Assembly (NCBI GenBank): GCA_019828595.1
Contig: JAHQRK010000008.1
Span: 2,480,001-2,544,000 of the forward strand
From: Aphanomyces cochlioides
Taxonomy: Eukaryota; Oomycota; Saprolegniomycetes; Saprolegniales; Verrucalvaceae
Length of the DNA: 64,000 bases
Direction: 5' to 3'
Positions within the stretch are counted from its first letter, which is position 1. Each line of letters starts with the position of its first letter. The position numbers were made by a program, and so were the translations under genes. Of the stretch, positions 49,662 through 58,874 are shown piece after piece. A model generated the notes under the pieces. That model did no database searches. It had not been told where the DNA came from and saw nothing but the letters and a program-made list of their open reading frames with translations.

Positions 49662-50382
49662 ATGGACACGGCGGCGCGGGCAGAGCTCCCGACTCTACTA
49701 TTCTTCAAGAAACTGCTGCACTATCTCTCGCTCGCGTCGTCGTTTTGCCTCGTCTTGTTGTCTGTGCTCGGATTTCAGCAACTCGCGCGAAACACTTTGT
49801 CAAGTTTTGAACAAGTCGAGTCGACCACAAGCGACGGATGTCTTTTGTTCCTTGGCGTCACGTTTGGCGCGCTGCTCTTCGTGGGTGAGTTTAAATGGGA
49901 GCTTTTCTTCTTCTTCTTCGGCTTCCTTCGCTACCGCTTTGGTCGTGCTATCGTGTACGCTGTGTCTGGTACTTCTATCTTTATCAAGCTTACGGCTAAA
50001 CTTTCGTAGGCATCATGACGATCCTCATGGGACGTACGCGTTCCTCGTGTACGGAGTGCACGTCGTATTCGTTGCTGCTTGCAGAAGGCATTGCGCTCTT
50101 GGCTGTTTCAGCCTTTCAACTGGTTGCGATTGCTCCGTTTGGCAACACCACTGCGCCGCCTCCTATCGAACGACAAACCAACAGCAAGACGGCTTTGACA
50201 ACCCTACAGCGCGTACGATTGCCTAAACCCTCCATGTAATTGTACCTGGATTTTAGGAGGTTGTGCGAGAACCAACAGTAGCTGCACCTCCACCACCCCC
50301 GGTGTTCGAGGCCAAGACTGCGCCACCAGAGTCTCCAGCGTCGCCCAAGAACCCAAACATGCCCTCTTGGATGCAAGCTTGA
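49662..50382 (+). CDS. Multi-pass membrane protein with Pro-rich cytoplasmic tail
   Basis: Three exons (49662-49968, 50010-50212, 50257-50382) encode 211 residues from ATG 49662. The frame is open upstream (AVAIYFGILVDATTWPSLRS) next to an acceptor-like TTTGCAG at 49582-49588, so one more 5' exon with a first TM helix is likely. TM segments: LHYLSLASSFCLVLLSVLGF, GCLLFLGVTFGALLFV, ELFFFFFGFLRY...AIVYAVSGI, and LLLAEGIALLAVSAFQLVAI. The C-terminus is Pro-rich (AAPPPPPVFEAKTAPPESPA). The topology resembles small four-TM proteins; function unknown. A CCGGATA motif lies at 49553, about 110 bp upstream. Confidence 0.55.
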
Positions 50383-50886
50383 TTTAACTTTGGCATAAGA
50401 CTTGTGTATTTTGTTTTCTCTCAAACCACAGCTTGGGGGTTTAAAGGGTCAGGGGGTTTGGGGTTTGGACTGTTGAAGAATTAGGGGTGCAGGGGTTACA
50501 ATGTCATTGAGATTTCAGGTTTCGCCGTCTATACAACTCGATGCAGAGTTCACCGGAGAAGCTGTCAGACACATCCTTTGCTGGTATTATAGATGGACGG
50601 TGGCTGTTGGTTGAAACTCAGCAGTACTGTAGAGGTTGTGGCCGTTAGTTTACACGCGAGGTCATATAATCCCTGATTTGAACGACAGCAAAGTGATAAT
50701 CCTAATAGTGACATTTCAAATTACAAGGTTTTGTCAATGATAACGGTGTCGATATAATGACATAGTCGTTCAACCGAGGGGATTTGGACATGTCAGTGCC
50801 ACCGAGCTAACAAAAACACGCATGTTTATGTAGACGCGATTCGGAAGATCGAAGAGTCGGCGCGGCGTCCGGCCAAGAAGCGCACC
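50383..50886. other. Intergenic with G-rich telomere-like tract
   Basis: At 50434-50498 the sequence reads GGGGGTTTAAAGGGTCAGGGG GTTTGGGGTTTGG..., then TTAGGGGTGCAGGGGTTA, a potential G-quadruplex former. TAGTGACA occurs at 50705. The frame upstream of the next gene's ATG (VDAIRKIEESARRPAKKRT, about 50830-50886) looks coding and may be part of an unrecognised 5' exon. Confidence 0.4.
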
Positions 50887-51606
50887 ATGAGTATGCGTGA
50901 TGTCTTGGAAACCACCGCCAAGCCCAAGGTGGTTCGACCAACTCGCTCAACCAGGTACTTCTCGTCTTTGCACGCTCGGTATATCCAAGTTGCGGTTACC
51001 ACCTACTATAGTAGTGTTCACGCTCCTCCAGTTCGTCAAGCCTCCAGCATTGCCCGGCTACACAATGGTCAGGACGTGTGCGTCGTTGCCCATCGAGGCA
51101 GTGTCGACTGGCTAGAAACATACTATCTTTACGGCTTTGACAAGAACAGTCTCTTTTGCACGCTCATGCCCCTTCGCCATGAAGATGCTGCGTGGTCAAC
51201 CGAGGAGTCGACTTACATGGCTGAGCTGTTTCGGTTACTAGAGGTAAACCGCCCTCGAGAGACATGCTGGAATATATCGAGATAGACAGGCAAAATGCGA
51301 CTGCCCCGTGGAAAGACAGCGACGACGTATATTGCCGAGAAACTCCACTCGCCCGAGGCGCGCGTCCATCGGCGCATGGTTGAATCCAACATCCAACCAT
51401 CACAGAGTGAATCCGTGACCCCCCAGGCCATGTCTGCCGACGAAGTCACTCGATTCAAAGAGGTAGGCTCGGCGTATTCATTCAAATTAGTTGGACACGG
51501 CGTCTAGATCAAAGTCGGGTTTCTTCGGACGCTGGAAGCGTGGGTCATTGACATGCTTCAGGAACGTCGCGTCGACCAGTCATGGGTAGTTTCAATTAAA
51601 TATTAG
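50887..51606 (+). CDS. Hypothetical protein, 191 residues
   Basis: Four exons (50887-50954, 51012-51243, 51286-51462, 51508-51606) with consistent phases. ATG 50887 gives MSMRDVLETTAKPKVVRPTR; coding-like sequence continues upstream without an ATG, so the true start may be earlier. Visible parts: ARLHNGQDVCVVAHRGSVDW LETYYLYG; EESTYMAELFRLLE; a basic LPRGKTATTYIAEKLHSPEA; and a C-terminal amphipathic helix FLRTLEAWVIDMLQERRVDQ. No family is recognised. Introns are 42-57 bp. Confidence 0.5.
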
Positions 51607-52341
51607 TGCTACAATAAATATTTCATCGACAACAATATATCATCTATACAACCATCAAGTATAAATAGAACAATAAATCATTTTCAGTAAAAAAATACTT
51701 TTAATACAAACATGACATTTGTATGTAGTATTTACAGTAATTGTTTTGACAATTTTGGGAAACAATATATTTGTTGATTCAATATATTTTTATCTCATCC
51801 CTTGGGCAATATTATTGATCAAGTAAATACTCGATGAAAATAAAAATCTCGTTGCCGCGATTGTACTTCAGCGTTGGTATTAATAATTCAAGTGTTATCT
51901 ACGCCACATTAAAGGCATTGACGCTATGTTTAGGCCTACAACGTTATCCTCGCGACGAAGTTGCAATATCAATACAGATAACAATATATTTTTCACAATA
52001 ATTGTTTTATACAATAATTTGACTCTCGTTGTATTTTCACAAAGCTGAAATGTCTACCGCGGTCATGATGCCACAGTCAAATAGACTGCGTCGCAAACAC
52101 TTCATTGCCTTGCAACCAAGCTATAGATATAGATGGCTTTCTAGTCTCCTGATATGGTGATGATACACGCAGTCCAAGTGGAAGACGAGCTTGAATGAAG
52201 GAGGGTGGTTCATTGGAGATATGTCCTCGTGTCCGGCTACATCGCTTCCAGCAAACTCATGTCAAGCGCAACGAGAGTAAGCAAGGCCAACCTCTAGGAT
52301 TATGTTGAATGTAGTCGTCAAATGTACAAAGGTCCTAAGTT
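51607..52341. other. AT-rich intergenic, no gene recognised
   Basis: 735 bp, strongly AT-rich, with many ACAATATAT and AATATTTT words. I see no coding frame, repeat unit or structured RNA. It separates a plus-strand and a minus-strand gene that both end toward it. Confidence 0.5.
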
Positions 52342-53267
52342 CTATTGCACGCCATGCCCGCCGAGCCAATTGTTGAGCAAGCCTGGTGCAGCCTGGACGA
52401 AGTCGTTCCACGAGACGCCACAATCAGGCTGCAAGACCTAACGCGACAGTCAAGTCCATCTCTCAACACACTTACTTGACTCTGTATGGCTTCGTACTGA
52501 GCTGCTGAGAGTTGCAAGTCGAGTTGGTTGCTTAAACAGTTTTGGAATTCCTCCCAGCTCAGGAAGCCTATGAAGAGCGTGAGGCGCAAACCAAGGTCAG
52601 GACAATCTACCGCTTCCATCTTGATCGGCGGCTTGGAAGACGGAGATCATGTCGGCTTGCATGTCCTGGGGGAGATCCCATGTTGGCTTCTCCCATTGGG
52701 ATAGTTGTGTCCGCTTGTTGTAGTAGTAGACATCGCCAGCGTCCGTTGTCAGCTCACACCAGTCGGCCGCAGACGCTTCACTCTGTCGGAGCTGGAGCTT
52801 CAATAGCTCGGGGAGCATGGTTAAAAACTGCTGCCAGGACACGTCCGAGTCGGACGCAAGGCCCGACTGTGCCTTCAACGCTTCAATGTCTTCTCGGGAA
52901 AGACCGAGGTTCATCTTCTCTTGGATCAAGGACCACAGCTCGTTGTAGTTTAGATAGCCGCTTTGATCTGTGTCGACTTCAAGAAAAATGCGCTCGGCGT
53001 AGTGTGCAAAGAGCGGAGGCAACGGCGACGCTTGCTGTTGTTGCTGTGCAGTCGCTGCTAAAAGAGCCCGCAGACGAATCTACCACAGACTCATCCAGCC
53101 TTCCAGCGTCAACTGCAACGACGACTTACCACTTCCTGCTTGGCGCTTTCACCTCGAGGCGTGTTCACGTCACTGCCATCCAAAGGCAACTGGGTTTCTT
53201 CTGCGAGCACCGTCGTTGCGGCTGCACCCATTCGACGAAACAGATATGGAACAGTCGATCGTTTCAT
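52342..53267 (-). CDS. EF-hand and WW-domain protein
   Basis: Four exons on minus (53267-53130, 53079-52611, 52567-52476, 52437-52342) encode 264 residues. After a basic start (MKRSTVPYLFRRMGAAAT) there is an EF-hand pair with a good first loop (DTDQSGYLNYNE), a helical link, then a WW domain (DWCELTTDAGDVYYYNKRTQ LSQWEKP). A second EF-hand (DQDGSGFLSWEE) is completed only after removing a 43-bp intron. A C-terminal half-EF unit (PDCGVSWNDFVQAAPGLLNN) follows. Calcium-dependent adaptor binding of Pro-rich partners is the natural inference. I chose ATG 53267; a second ATG four bases upstream on the minus strand is out of frame. Confidence 0.8.
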
Positions 53268-53704
53268 GCATTTTGAACACCTTTTTAGGCATGGCGACGC
53301 ATGTCGTTGCTCATGAGAGGAGTGAAAAGGTCTTGACAGAGTGAAGAAGCAGCCTCATGATGCAAAGATTACTTCCACGTGCAGCTTGGACTTACAAGTC
53401 TGTCGAGAAATCCAACGATGAACTTTAGCGACGGCGGTATGGCTGGATTCAAAGCTGTGACGTTGGCAGACTCCCTCAAATGCTTACACAACTCAGTGCG
53501 AGGTCGGCAAGATGCCAGCCCTAAGCGTGGTGATTAGAATGGTGAGTGGAAGTCCCTTGCCAGTGAAAATGTACACCCGCGACGCCGAGACAGGATGGTA
53601 AGGTGATGCCAAATCGCAGGACTAACATGACAAGGACGATGCAGGTCGCTCCAATCAATATGGACGGCGTGATAGATTCTCTGGTGCGATCAATCCGAAT
53701 CAAG
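53268..53704. other. Intergenic; possible membrane-protein relic
   Basis: A minus-strand frame (53766-53521) holds RTRESITPSILIGATCIVLV MLVLRFGI, a hydrophobic helix, but no start or gene context. It runs into the inverted repeat at 53705-53818 and may be a decayed gene piece. Confidence 0.25.
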
Positions 53705-53818
53705 GAACACTCTGGCCAACAACCTGGCCAAGGTGACCTGCTTATGGAGAATCCACTTCTTGTCAACTGAATTCTCCATCAGCAGGTCATCATGGTAAGG
53801 TCGTTGGCCGGAGTGTTC
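53705..53818. repeat. 48-bp imperfect inverted repeat (hairpin)
   Basis: The arms 53705-53752 and 53771-53818 match as reverse complements at most positions (GAACACT(C/T)... to ...ATGGAGAAT), with an 18-nt loop. It would fold into one long hairpin if transcribed. Confidence 0.8.
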
Positions 53819-53885
53819 GACTGACTTGGATGACATTCTCCCTTGAATTTGACTTCATTTGCTATTCCTCCGCGTTCAAATCGGT

Positions 53886-54197
53886 ATGAAGACGTTTTCG
53901 ATGGTTACCTTGGTCTCGATGCTTATTGCTGCTGCCGATGCGACTGGAACTACTCTGCTTGGCGGTGACAAGTTGCCGCATGGAGGCTCTGGTGCCTTTG
54001 GTGGTGTCGGCGTTGTTGGTGGCGGGGATCTCGTCGGGCAAGGCGTCATCACTGGCCGCGGTCGAATCTTTCGCGACGGAAGTATTGCAGGCAGCGGGCG
54101 CGTCACTGGTGGCGGTCGTATCACCGGCGGCGGTGCGCTCTTCGCAGGCGTGGCGGTGGTTAGCGCTGAAGATCATGTGGATCACATCGTGAACTAA
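53886..54197 (+). CDS. Secreted glycine-rich protein
   Basis: 103 residues from ATG 53886. A signal peptide (MKTFSMVTLVSMLIAAADAT) is followed by irregular Gly-rich repeats of the pattern GxGV(I/V)xGxGRI (GVITGRGRIFRDGSIAGSGR VTGGGRITGGG). The upstream in-frame codons begin at a CTG or TTG and add no secretory character. It may be a wall or extracellular-matrix component. The reverse strand shows Pro/Ala-rich shadows. Confidence 0.55.
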   Translation: MKTFSMVTLVSMLIAAADATGTTLLGGDKLPHGGSGAFGGVGVVGGGDLVGQGVITGRGRIFRDGSIAGSGRVTGGGRITGGGALFAGVAVVSAEDHVDHIVN

Positions 54198-54513
54198 GCA
54201 AATGTAATGCACTTCTTGGATCGCTTCGATCCATCTTCAATTCTCGACTCCGGTCCTGCAGGCCGAGCAAAAGCCAAACATCTTCTCCCGACAAAAATCC
54301 CATGAGAAAGTCCAGGAGAACTTCTCCTCTAGCATCCGGATATCCAATCAAAGTCAGATCCACTCCAGCCAGAGCGCGCGCAAAATGACCTGCGAGACGT
54401 CGAGCGCCGACGAGTCCCTGCGAAGAGCCGCAATCCAAGGACAAGCATACGAAGCACTTCATGACTTTGGCACTGAGGTGGGATGGCAGCACGATGCCAA
54501 CTGCACGCAACAT
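54160..54513 (-). CDS. Doubtful hypothetical protein, overlapping the Gly-rich gene end
   Basis: A minus-strand frame from ATG 54513, 117 residues, with GLVGARRLAGHFARALAGVD and LDFLMGFLSGEDVWLLLGLQ. The composition is protein-like, but the C-terminal 38 bp overlap the end of the Gly-rich gene and no family is recognised. It contains an ATCCGGATATCC word at 54333. Confidence 0.25.
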   Translation of the reverse strand: MLRAVGIVLPSHLSAKVMKCFVCLSLDCGSSQGLVGARRLAGHFARALAGVDLTLIGYPDARGEVLLDFLMGFLSGEDVWLLLGLQDRSRELKMDRSDPRSALHLLSSRCDPHDLQR

Positions 54514-55541
54514 ACCCCAAGATTTATATCCTTCTCACACAGCCTTTCCTCGAGGTATGGACTTTCCCACGAGGCTCTCGATTGACTTGTCGGCACTGAT
54601 AGCGGTCGAAGAAGCTACCAACCATACTTTGGTCCAATCGACATGTATTTCCATGTTGATGAGTATGGTTGGTATGATGGTCATTGGTACTTTGCACTAG
54701 TGTCGAATTGTCGATGTCGAAGAAGAATACGCCACATGGAGGCAGGGATTCTCGCTGTCCACTCTACAAGTCTCCCACGCATTTGATTACACTGGTGACC
54801 AATGTCACATGCATGAGATTGGAAATGATGTATTGAATGTTTCATTGCATCGATTCCAATCTCAAGCATATGAAATGGATCACAAATGTATTTGAAACAA
54901 GTGGGGAGACTCGTAGAGTGGATCTTCTGGTCTGGCTTGCTCCATTCCATCGAGGTACGACGAATAGTTCTTGTCATGGGGTTGTGTACTTTATCTTTGT
55001 AGTTTCATGATGTGGATTCTGTTGCAACGACTTCGTTCAAGGTCTTTTACTGACTGAATTGTTGGTTTGCAATTCAGTCGGTATAAAAGCTTGAACATTG
55101 TCGGTGCAACACAACTCACAATATTCGATATGTCGGCATGGGCGAAAGGGTTTGCAGAAGACCTCGTGAAGGTCATGCCCGTGGCTCTAGTCGATGCGAC
55201 TGGTAAAACCTCCCCGTGCGTCTTTGATTGACTGTAGCTGTTGTGTAGATTTGGCATGGTGAAATTTTGCACTGCTGGAAGGCATTTTCGTCCCAATGGC
55301 TGGTCAAGTCTTGACATGGCCAACGTAGATTGGCCTTTCAATTGTATCATTAATGAAAAGCCCAAGCTACGTTGGCCATGGAAAGACTTGGCGAGCAAAT
55401 CAAGCCCTGAATATTCGATACGAGAAACCATTGCACGCCTCTTCGTCCTCTGAATGGGTTGAATTTATTCGTGGTCATTTTTGTCGTGATTTCATTTGAT
55501 CCATTAGGATAAGATTTGGAAGAATGATTGGGATGAAAAAA
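54514..55541. other. Intergenic with a hairpin and one very small TATA-driven frame
   Basis: GTATAAAAG at 55081 precedes ATG 55130 by 49 bp. The frame reads MSAWAKGFAEDLVKVMPVAL VDATG before a GTAAAA donor; either join gives a protein of about 30 residues. An imperfect inverted repeat lies at about 55302-55342 / 55354-55395 (AAGTCTTGACATGGCCAACG TAG, and its complement near 55390). Nothing else is supported. Confidence 0.3.
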
Positions 55542-55800
55542 TCAAACCAAAATCAGTCCTTGTAGCTTTGTCATGCTGCCATTCGAGACAGACGGGGACA
55601 CTTGCGAGAAATGACGGATCGTTTCAAAGAGCACAACTTCAAGAACAACGGTCTCCGCTTGTCTCAAACGAAGCGAGTAAATAACGTCAGGTAACCAGCG
55701 CAATGCTTGAATATTCAATTTATTATTAAGTTACTCCTGGAGTACATAGGAGCTGTTTACGGTGCATCGCTCGACGGTGACTGTCGCAAAGGCCATGGGA

Positions 55801-55922
55801 TCGTCCATCTCCTCTATGCGAATCAAGAAGCCATCAGAGGTTCAGTACGAGACAGCGTTTCATGCAAGCGTCCTCGTCGGAACCTCTGATGGCTTTTTGA
55901 TTTGCATAGAGGAGATGGACGA
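55801..55922. repeat. 43-bp inverted repeat made of channel coding sequence
   Basis: The arms 55801-55843 and 55880-55922 are reverse complements with two mismatches and a 36-nt loop. Read on opposite strands, both arms encode TSDGFLI(R/C)IEEMDD, so one arm is an inverted copy of a piece of the Kir-type gene. Confidence 0.9.
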
Positions 55923-56097
55923 TAAAATCCAACGAAAATCAGGAATCATATTCGCATCTTATCGCCTGCTCATATCAAATCAGACAAATTGACAAGAAAT
56001 AAATTTCAATTGAATTCAGGGGACAAAGAGTTGTGCGAAGGTTTTTCTTTGCCTTCTTGACTGAACTTTGATGGAGCTAATACATGGATAAACGCAG

Positions 56098-56247
56098 TGT
56101 AGGCCTGGCATGGTCAAAATTTTGCTTTACCGCAAGCACACATTCAATTTTCCTCACGCCCAACCCTATCAAATGCAATCCACGTCCATGTGAATATCCC
56201 GATGGAAACGTGGAGTCCTTGAAAACTTTGACCATGCCAGGCCTACA
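56098..56247. repeat. Inverted repeat with arms from the channel's post-TM2 exon
   Basis: TGTAGGCCTGGCATGGTCAA (56098) is repeated inverted at 56247. The arms are about 25 bp and enclose about 100 bp. The right arm includes the splice acceptor and the codons for GLAWSK of the Kir-type gene. Confidence 0.8.
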
Positions 56248-56972
56248 ACACGAGCAATAGTCATTCAAAAGACGCTAGAGGAGGATTTACCAGTTATAAT
56301 CGCCATGAGCGAGATCCCAACGATGGCCTCAACAAAGACCAATGCAATATGAAAACGAACGTGGCTGGCTGGAGCAACATCGCCGAGGCCGACAGTCGAT
56401 AGCAATGTTTCTCCAGTCAGCCACGATAATTTTCGTGATGCTTTGGTCGTTGTCGAAGCCATCCTCAGCCGCTGTTATACTATAATAGAGACTGCATTTC
56501 AGAATTCCCCAGAAAAGAGCCCTGCATCGTACCTTCATGCAATGGTGAGAACCAAAGAGGAGTGCAAACGCGAGCACGATATTGTCACTTATAGTCGACC
56601 AAATTTCTTTTCGTAAAGTTTTGTTGATGGCATTAGTCTAGTCCTTGAGATTGCGATAAATCGCCATTTCTACGGGAAAAACATGATAATTCATGGAAAG
56701 ATGGTAAGGAATGTACCAAAATGTCTTGGTTTCTGTAGCATCGTTGATCCACGAAGGTAGCATGTCGATTCGATTCAACGCCTTGAACAGAGAGCCACAC
56801 CATGAAGCTGGCATTTGAAGAATTCAATAACCACACTGGCATAGCCAAACGGAGCATTATCAAATCAGACTGCTAGAGTGCGAGGCGGTATCTCCACAAG
56901 ACTGGCGGACGAGTGGTGTCGGTGGATAATCGTATCATAATCCACGATTGAGCAGAGCAGAATTGGCTTTGA

Positions 56973-57209
56973 TCATTGATGATTGTCTATCTGTTGGGTA
57001 TGATCCCACAGAAAGACGGCAATCGGAAACGACTCATGTTGGCTGATGGAATCGACGCCACGGAACCACGTAAACCCAAGCAGCACTCCTACATTTACGA
57101 CAGCAAAGACCCACATCGCTAAAGTCTTGGAAAAGAGATCCAATTCATTTCGGAGAAAGGCCAGAAGGAGGTGTACCTTTCACTCGTCGGCGTCGTCGGT
57201 TCAATCCAT
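56973..57209 (-). pseudogene. Truncated, frameshifted copy of the ACR3 transporter 5' end
   Basis: On minus from about 57209, the DNA aligns with the first about 220 bp of the intact ACR3 gene at 62645. Shared landmarks are the GAACCGACGACGCCGACGAG stretch (EPTTPTS), an ATGAAT...TTTTCCAAGACTTTA equivalent to MNLFSKYL, then TLAMWVFAVVNVGVLLGF (intact gene: YLSVWVFAAMVVGVLLGY) and SFPIAVFLW. It has an early in-frame TGA, a frameshift before FSK, and ends at the first TM region. It is a dead partial duplicate in inverted orientation, 5.4 kb from its parent. Confidence 0.75.
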
Positions 57210-57243
57210 ACACCTCCTGGCCTTTCTCCGAAATGAATTGGAT
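57138..57243. repeat. Inverted repeat formed on the ACR3 pseudogene
   Basis: The arms 57138-57175 and 57209-57243 are reverse complements except for a 3-nt insertion (ATCCAATTCATTTCGGAGAA... / ...TTCTCCGAAATGAATTGGAT). The left arm lies within the pseudogene codons; the right arm is an inverted copy just upstream of its start. Confidence 0.9.
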
Positions 57244-57256
57244 TTGGAGAGGTTGT

Positions 57257-57290
57257 TTATCCGGATAAATTCTAAAATATACGGATAAAG
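57257..57290. promoter_or_regulatory. TTATCCGGATAAA motif pair
   Basis: TTATCCGGATAAA followed 15 bp later by TACGGATAAA, a degenerate second copy. No functional gene lies next to it, so this copy may be a leftover of the duplicated ACR3 promoter (the intact ACR3 gene has three copies upstream). Confidence 0.4.
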
Positions 57291-57368
57291 ATTCTGAGTT
57301 ATCTTAAATAAGTATATGATGGAGAAGTCCCAACTCGACCTTTGAGATTCAGAGATTAGTGGGTGTCA

Positions 57369-57986
57369 GAGCATCTCCAGCAGTCTCTGAATCTGAAACT
57401 GAATTTTACCTGAGATCCAGGGGCAAGAGTTGCACAGAAAACTGAGTTTGAGTTTCAGAGTCGATTTATTCACAGCAGTCTCGGAATTTAAAGCTCAGAA
57501 ACCTCTAATTTTAAATACTATATTAATTTATGCAATGACATGTTCACCTGTAATGCAGCCAGAACAGAGCCAGCAGCTGGCTGGCGCTCCAAGTTGCCGA
57601 GGGTTCTTGCGTCCTGCGCCATGAAGAGTCAGGAGATGATGAAGATATGCGTAATGTTATAAAACTAGGTCATCAAGAGAGTGACGGCATAGTGCAGCTC
57701 TCTTTGCCGTCCATCCATGCCAATAAAACGTGAATATCTAGTATTTTGTATACCATAATAAGTCTGAATATGAAACTAAAGTCAGTGCCTCTGAGTTTTG
57801 GTCCCAAAACCCTGACTTTTTGGCTCAAAACTCAGTGGCGGCGCTCGAAACTCAGTGTCACGTTGTCCTGAGAACCAGTTTCAGAGTCAAAACCAGAGAC
57901 TGCGGAGGTGTTTTCCCTGAAATTATCCACTGGAATCAGAAAAAAGTCAGTTTCAGAGAAGGATTCAGAGACTGCTGGAGATGCTC
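57369..57986. mobile_element. 618-bp MITE with GAGCATCTCCAGCAG termini and TCA target duplication
   Basis: Terminal inverted repeats of at least 24 bp (GAGCATCTCCAGCAGTCTCT GAATC) start at 57369 and end at 57986. They are flanked on both sides by TCA (57366-57368 and 57987-57989), the 3-bp duplication size of PIF/Harbinger elements. The interior has many CAGAGTTTCAGAG / AACTCAGTG words and no gene. It is a non-autonomous element; a Harbinger-related source is inferred from the TSD and TIR style. Confidence 0.8.
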
Positions 57987-58118
57987 TCAGACACGTATTT
58001 TAGCTGAAAGTTTAGATGTGAAAACTGGTTGTCATTGGTCAAAATGTATCTGAATTTAGATAGTCATCTAAACCACTCAAGCTTCCTGAACTGTATCTGA
58101 ATTGAGACGGTGGTGGTC

Positions 58119-58874
58119 ATGATGTCAAGTGAGAAGAAGTAGCGCTTTCGCTGGGATAACGACGGGGTCATTGGCGGGCCAACTTCCCTGCAAGTATTGT
58201 TGGAGTGGCTGACGATGGAGGGGAACTACATGAAGTGGCGTGGTGGTCTGACCAAAGAAGCGTTGTGAATCATCGGCAGGCTTGTTGATGCTGGAATCAC
58301 GCATCGCAAGCCTGCCGATGTTCGAGACAAGATACAAAATCTCGAAATGCAATACAGAAGCGCTGTGGACTGGCTTGCTGCAACGGGGCAAAGAATCGAC
58401 GACGAGTCGTCTATAAAGGCTGCTGTGTACAAGAAATGCCTCTATTACGATGAACTATGCCCAATTATGATCGATCGACCATCAACACGCCCAATCTTGA
58501 CAAGTGATGAGCAGTCAGATCAGGAGGAGAAAAGACCATTGTCGCTGCGATATCTTGAAGACAATGCATTACGACCAAAGTCAATGAAAAAGCGCTCAGT
58601 CGTAAGTGATTTCATAAAAATTAGATCCAAGGCTATGAAGATCCGTGAATACCAACATCAGAGAGAGCTGGAAATGCGCGAGGATGAGTTTGAAATGATG
58701 AAGAAAAGAATCAAACGAGATGAAGAGCAAGCTGCCGTCGATCTAGCTTTGGCAAAAGAAAAGCTAAAAGGGGCTCAGTTACAATCCAAGATTCAGCTGC
58801 TTCTAGCACGAAAACAAATGAGTGATGCTGGCGTACATCAAGATGACATCGACAAGATATTACCACTGAATTAA
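58119..58874 (+). pseudogene. SANT/Myb-like gene of a second Harbinger element, two nonsense codons
   Basis: ATG 58119 gives MMSSEKK and then TAG (58140). The frame continues RFRWDNDGVIGGPTSLQVLL EWLTMEGNYMKWRGGLTKEA to a TGA (58266), then GRLVDAGITHRKPADVRDKI through a long charged coiled coil (RELEMREDEFEMMKKRIKRD) and ends VHQDDIDKILPLN. The domain pattern is that of oomycete Harbinger second-gene proteins with a SANT-like head. Both stops fall inside conserved sequence, so the gene is dead. It is convergent with the transposase remnant and ends at the same base range. Confidence 0.65.

Larger units (their letters stand above)
55542..56875 (-). pseudogene. Inward-rectifier (Kir-type) K+ channel, broken
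   Basis: Minus-strand pieces in the right order but not joinable without frame changes: LNRIDMLPSWINDATETKTF WYIPYH (about 56790); DNIVLAFALLFGSHHCMK, a possible TM1 (about 56560); pore and filter ETLLSTVGLGDVAP with TM2 FHIALVFVEAIVGISLMAII (56300-56420); after a GTAAAT...TGTAG intron, TGLAWSKFSRTPRF, the Kir post-TM2 motif; then cytoplasmic-domain pieces TSDGFLIRIEEMDD, TVERCTVNSSYVLQE and WLPDVIYSLRLRQAETVVLE VVLFETIRHF. The filter is GLG where K+ channels have GYG. Stops and inverted duplications (55801-55922, 56098-56247) interrupt it. A working spliced form cannot be excluded but looks unlikely. Confidence 0.5.

Noticed and set aside
58119..58300. Stop-codon recoding (TAG and TGA read as sense)
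   Set aside because: All other genes in the window end normally at TAA, TAG or TGA; two stops in a transposon-type gene are better explained as decay.
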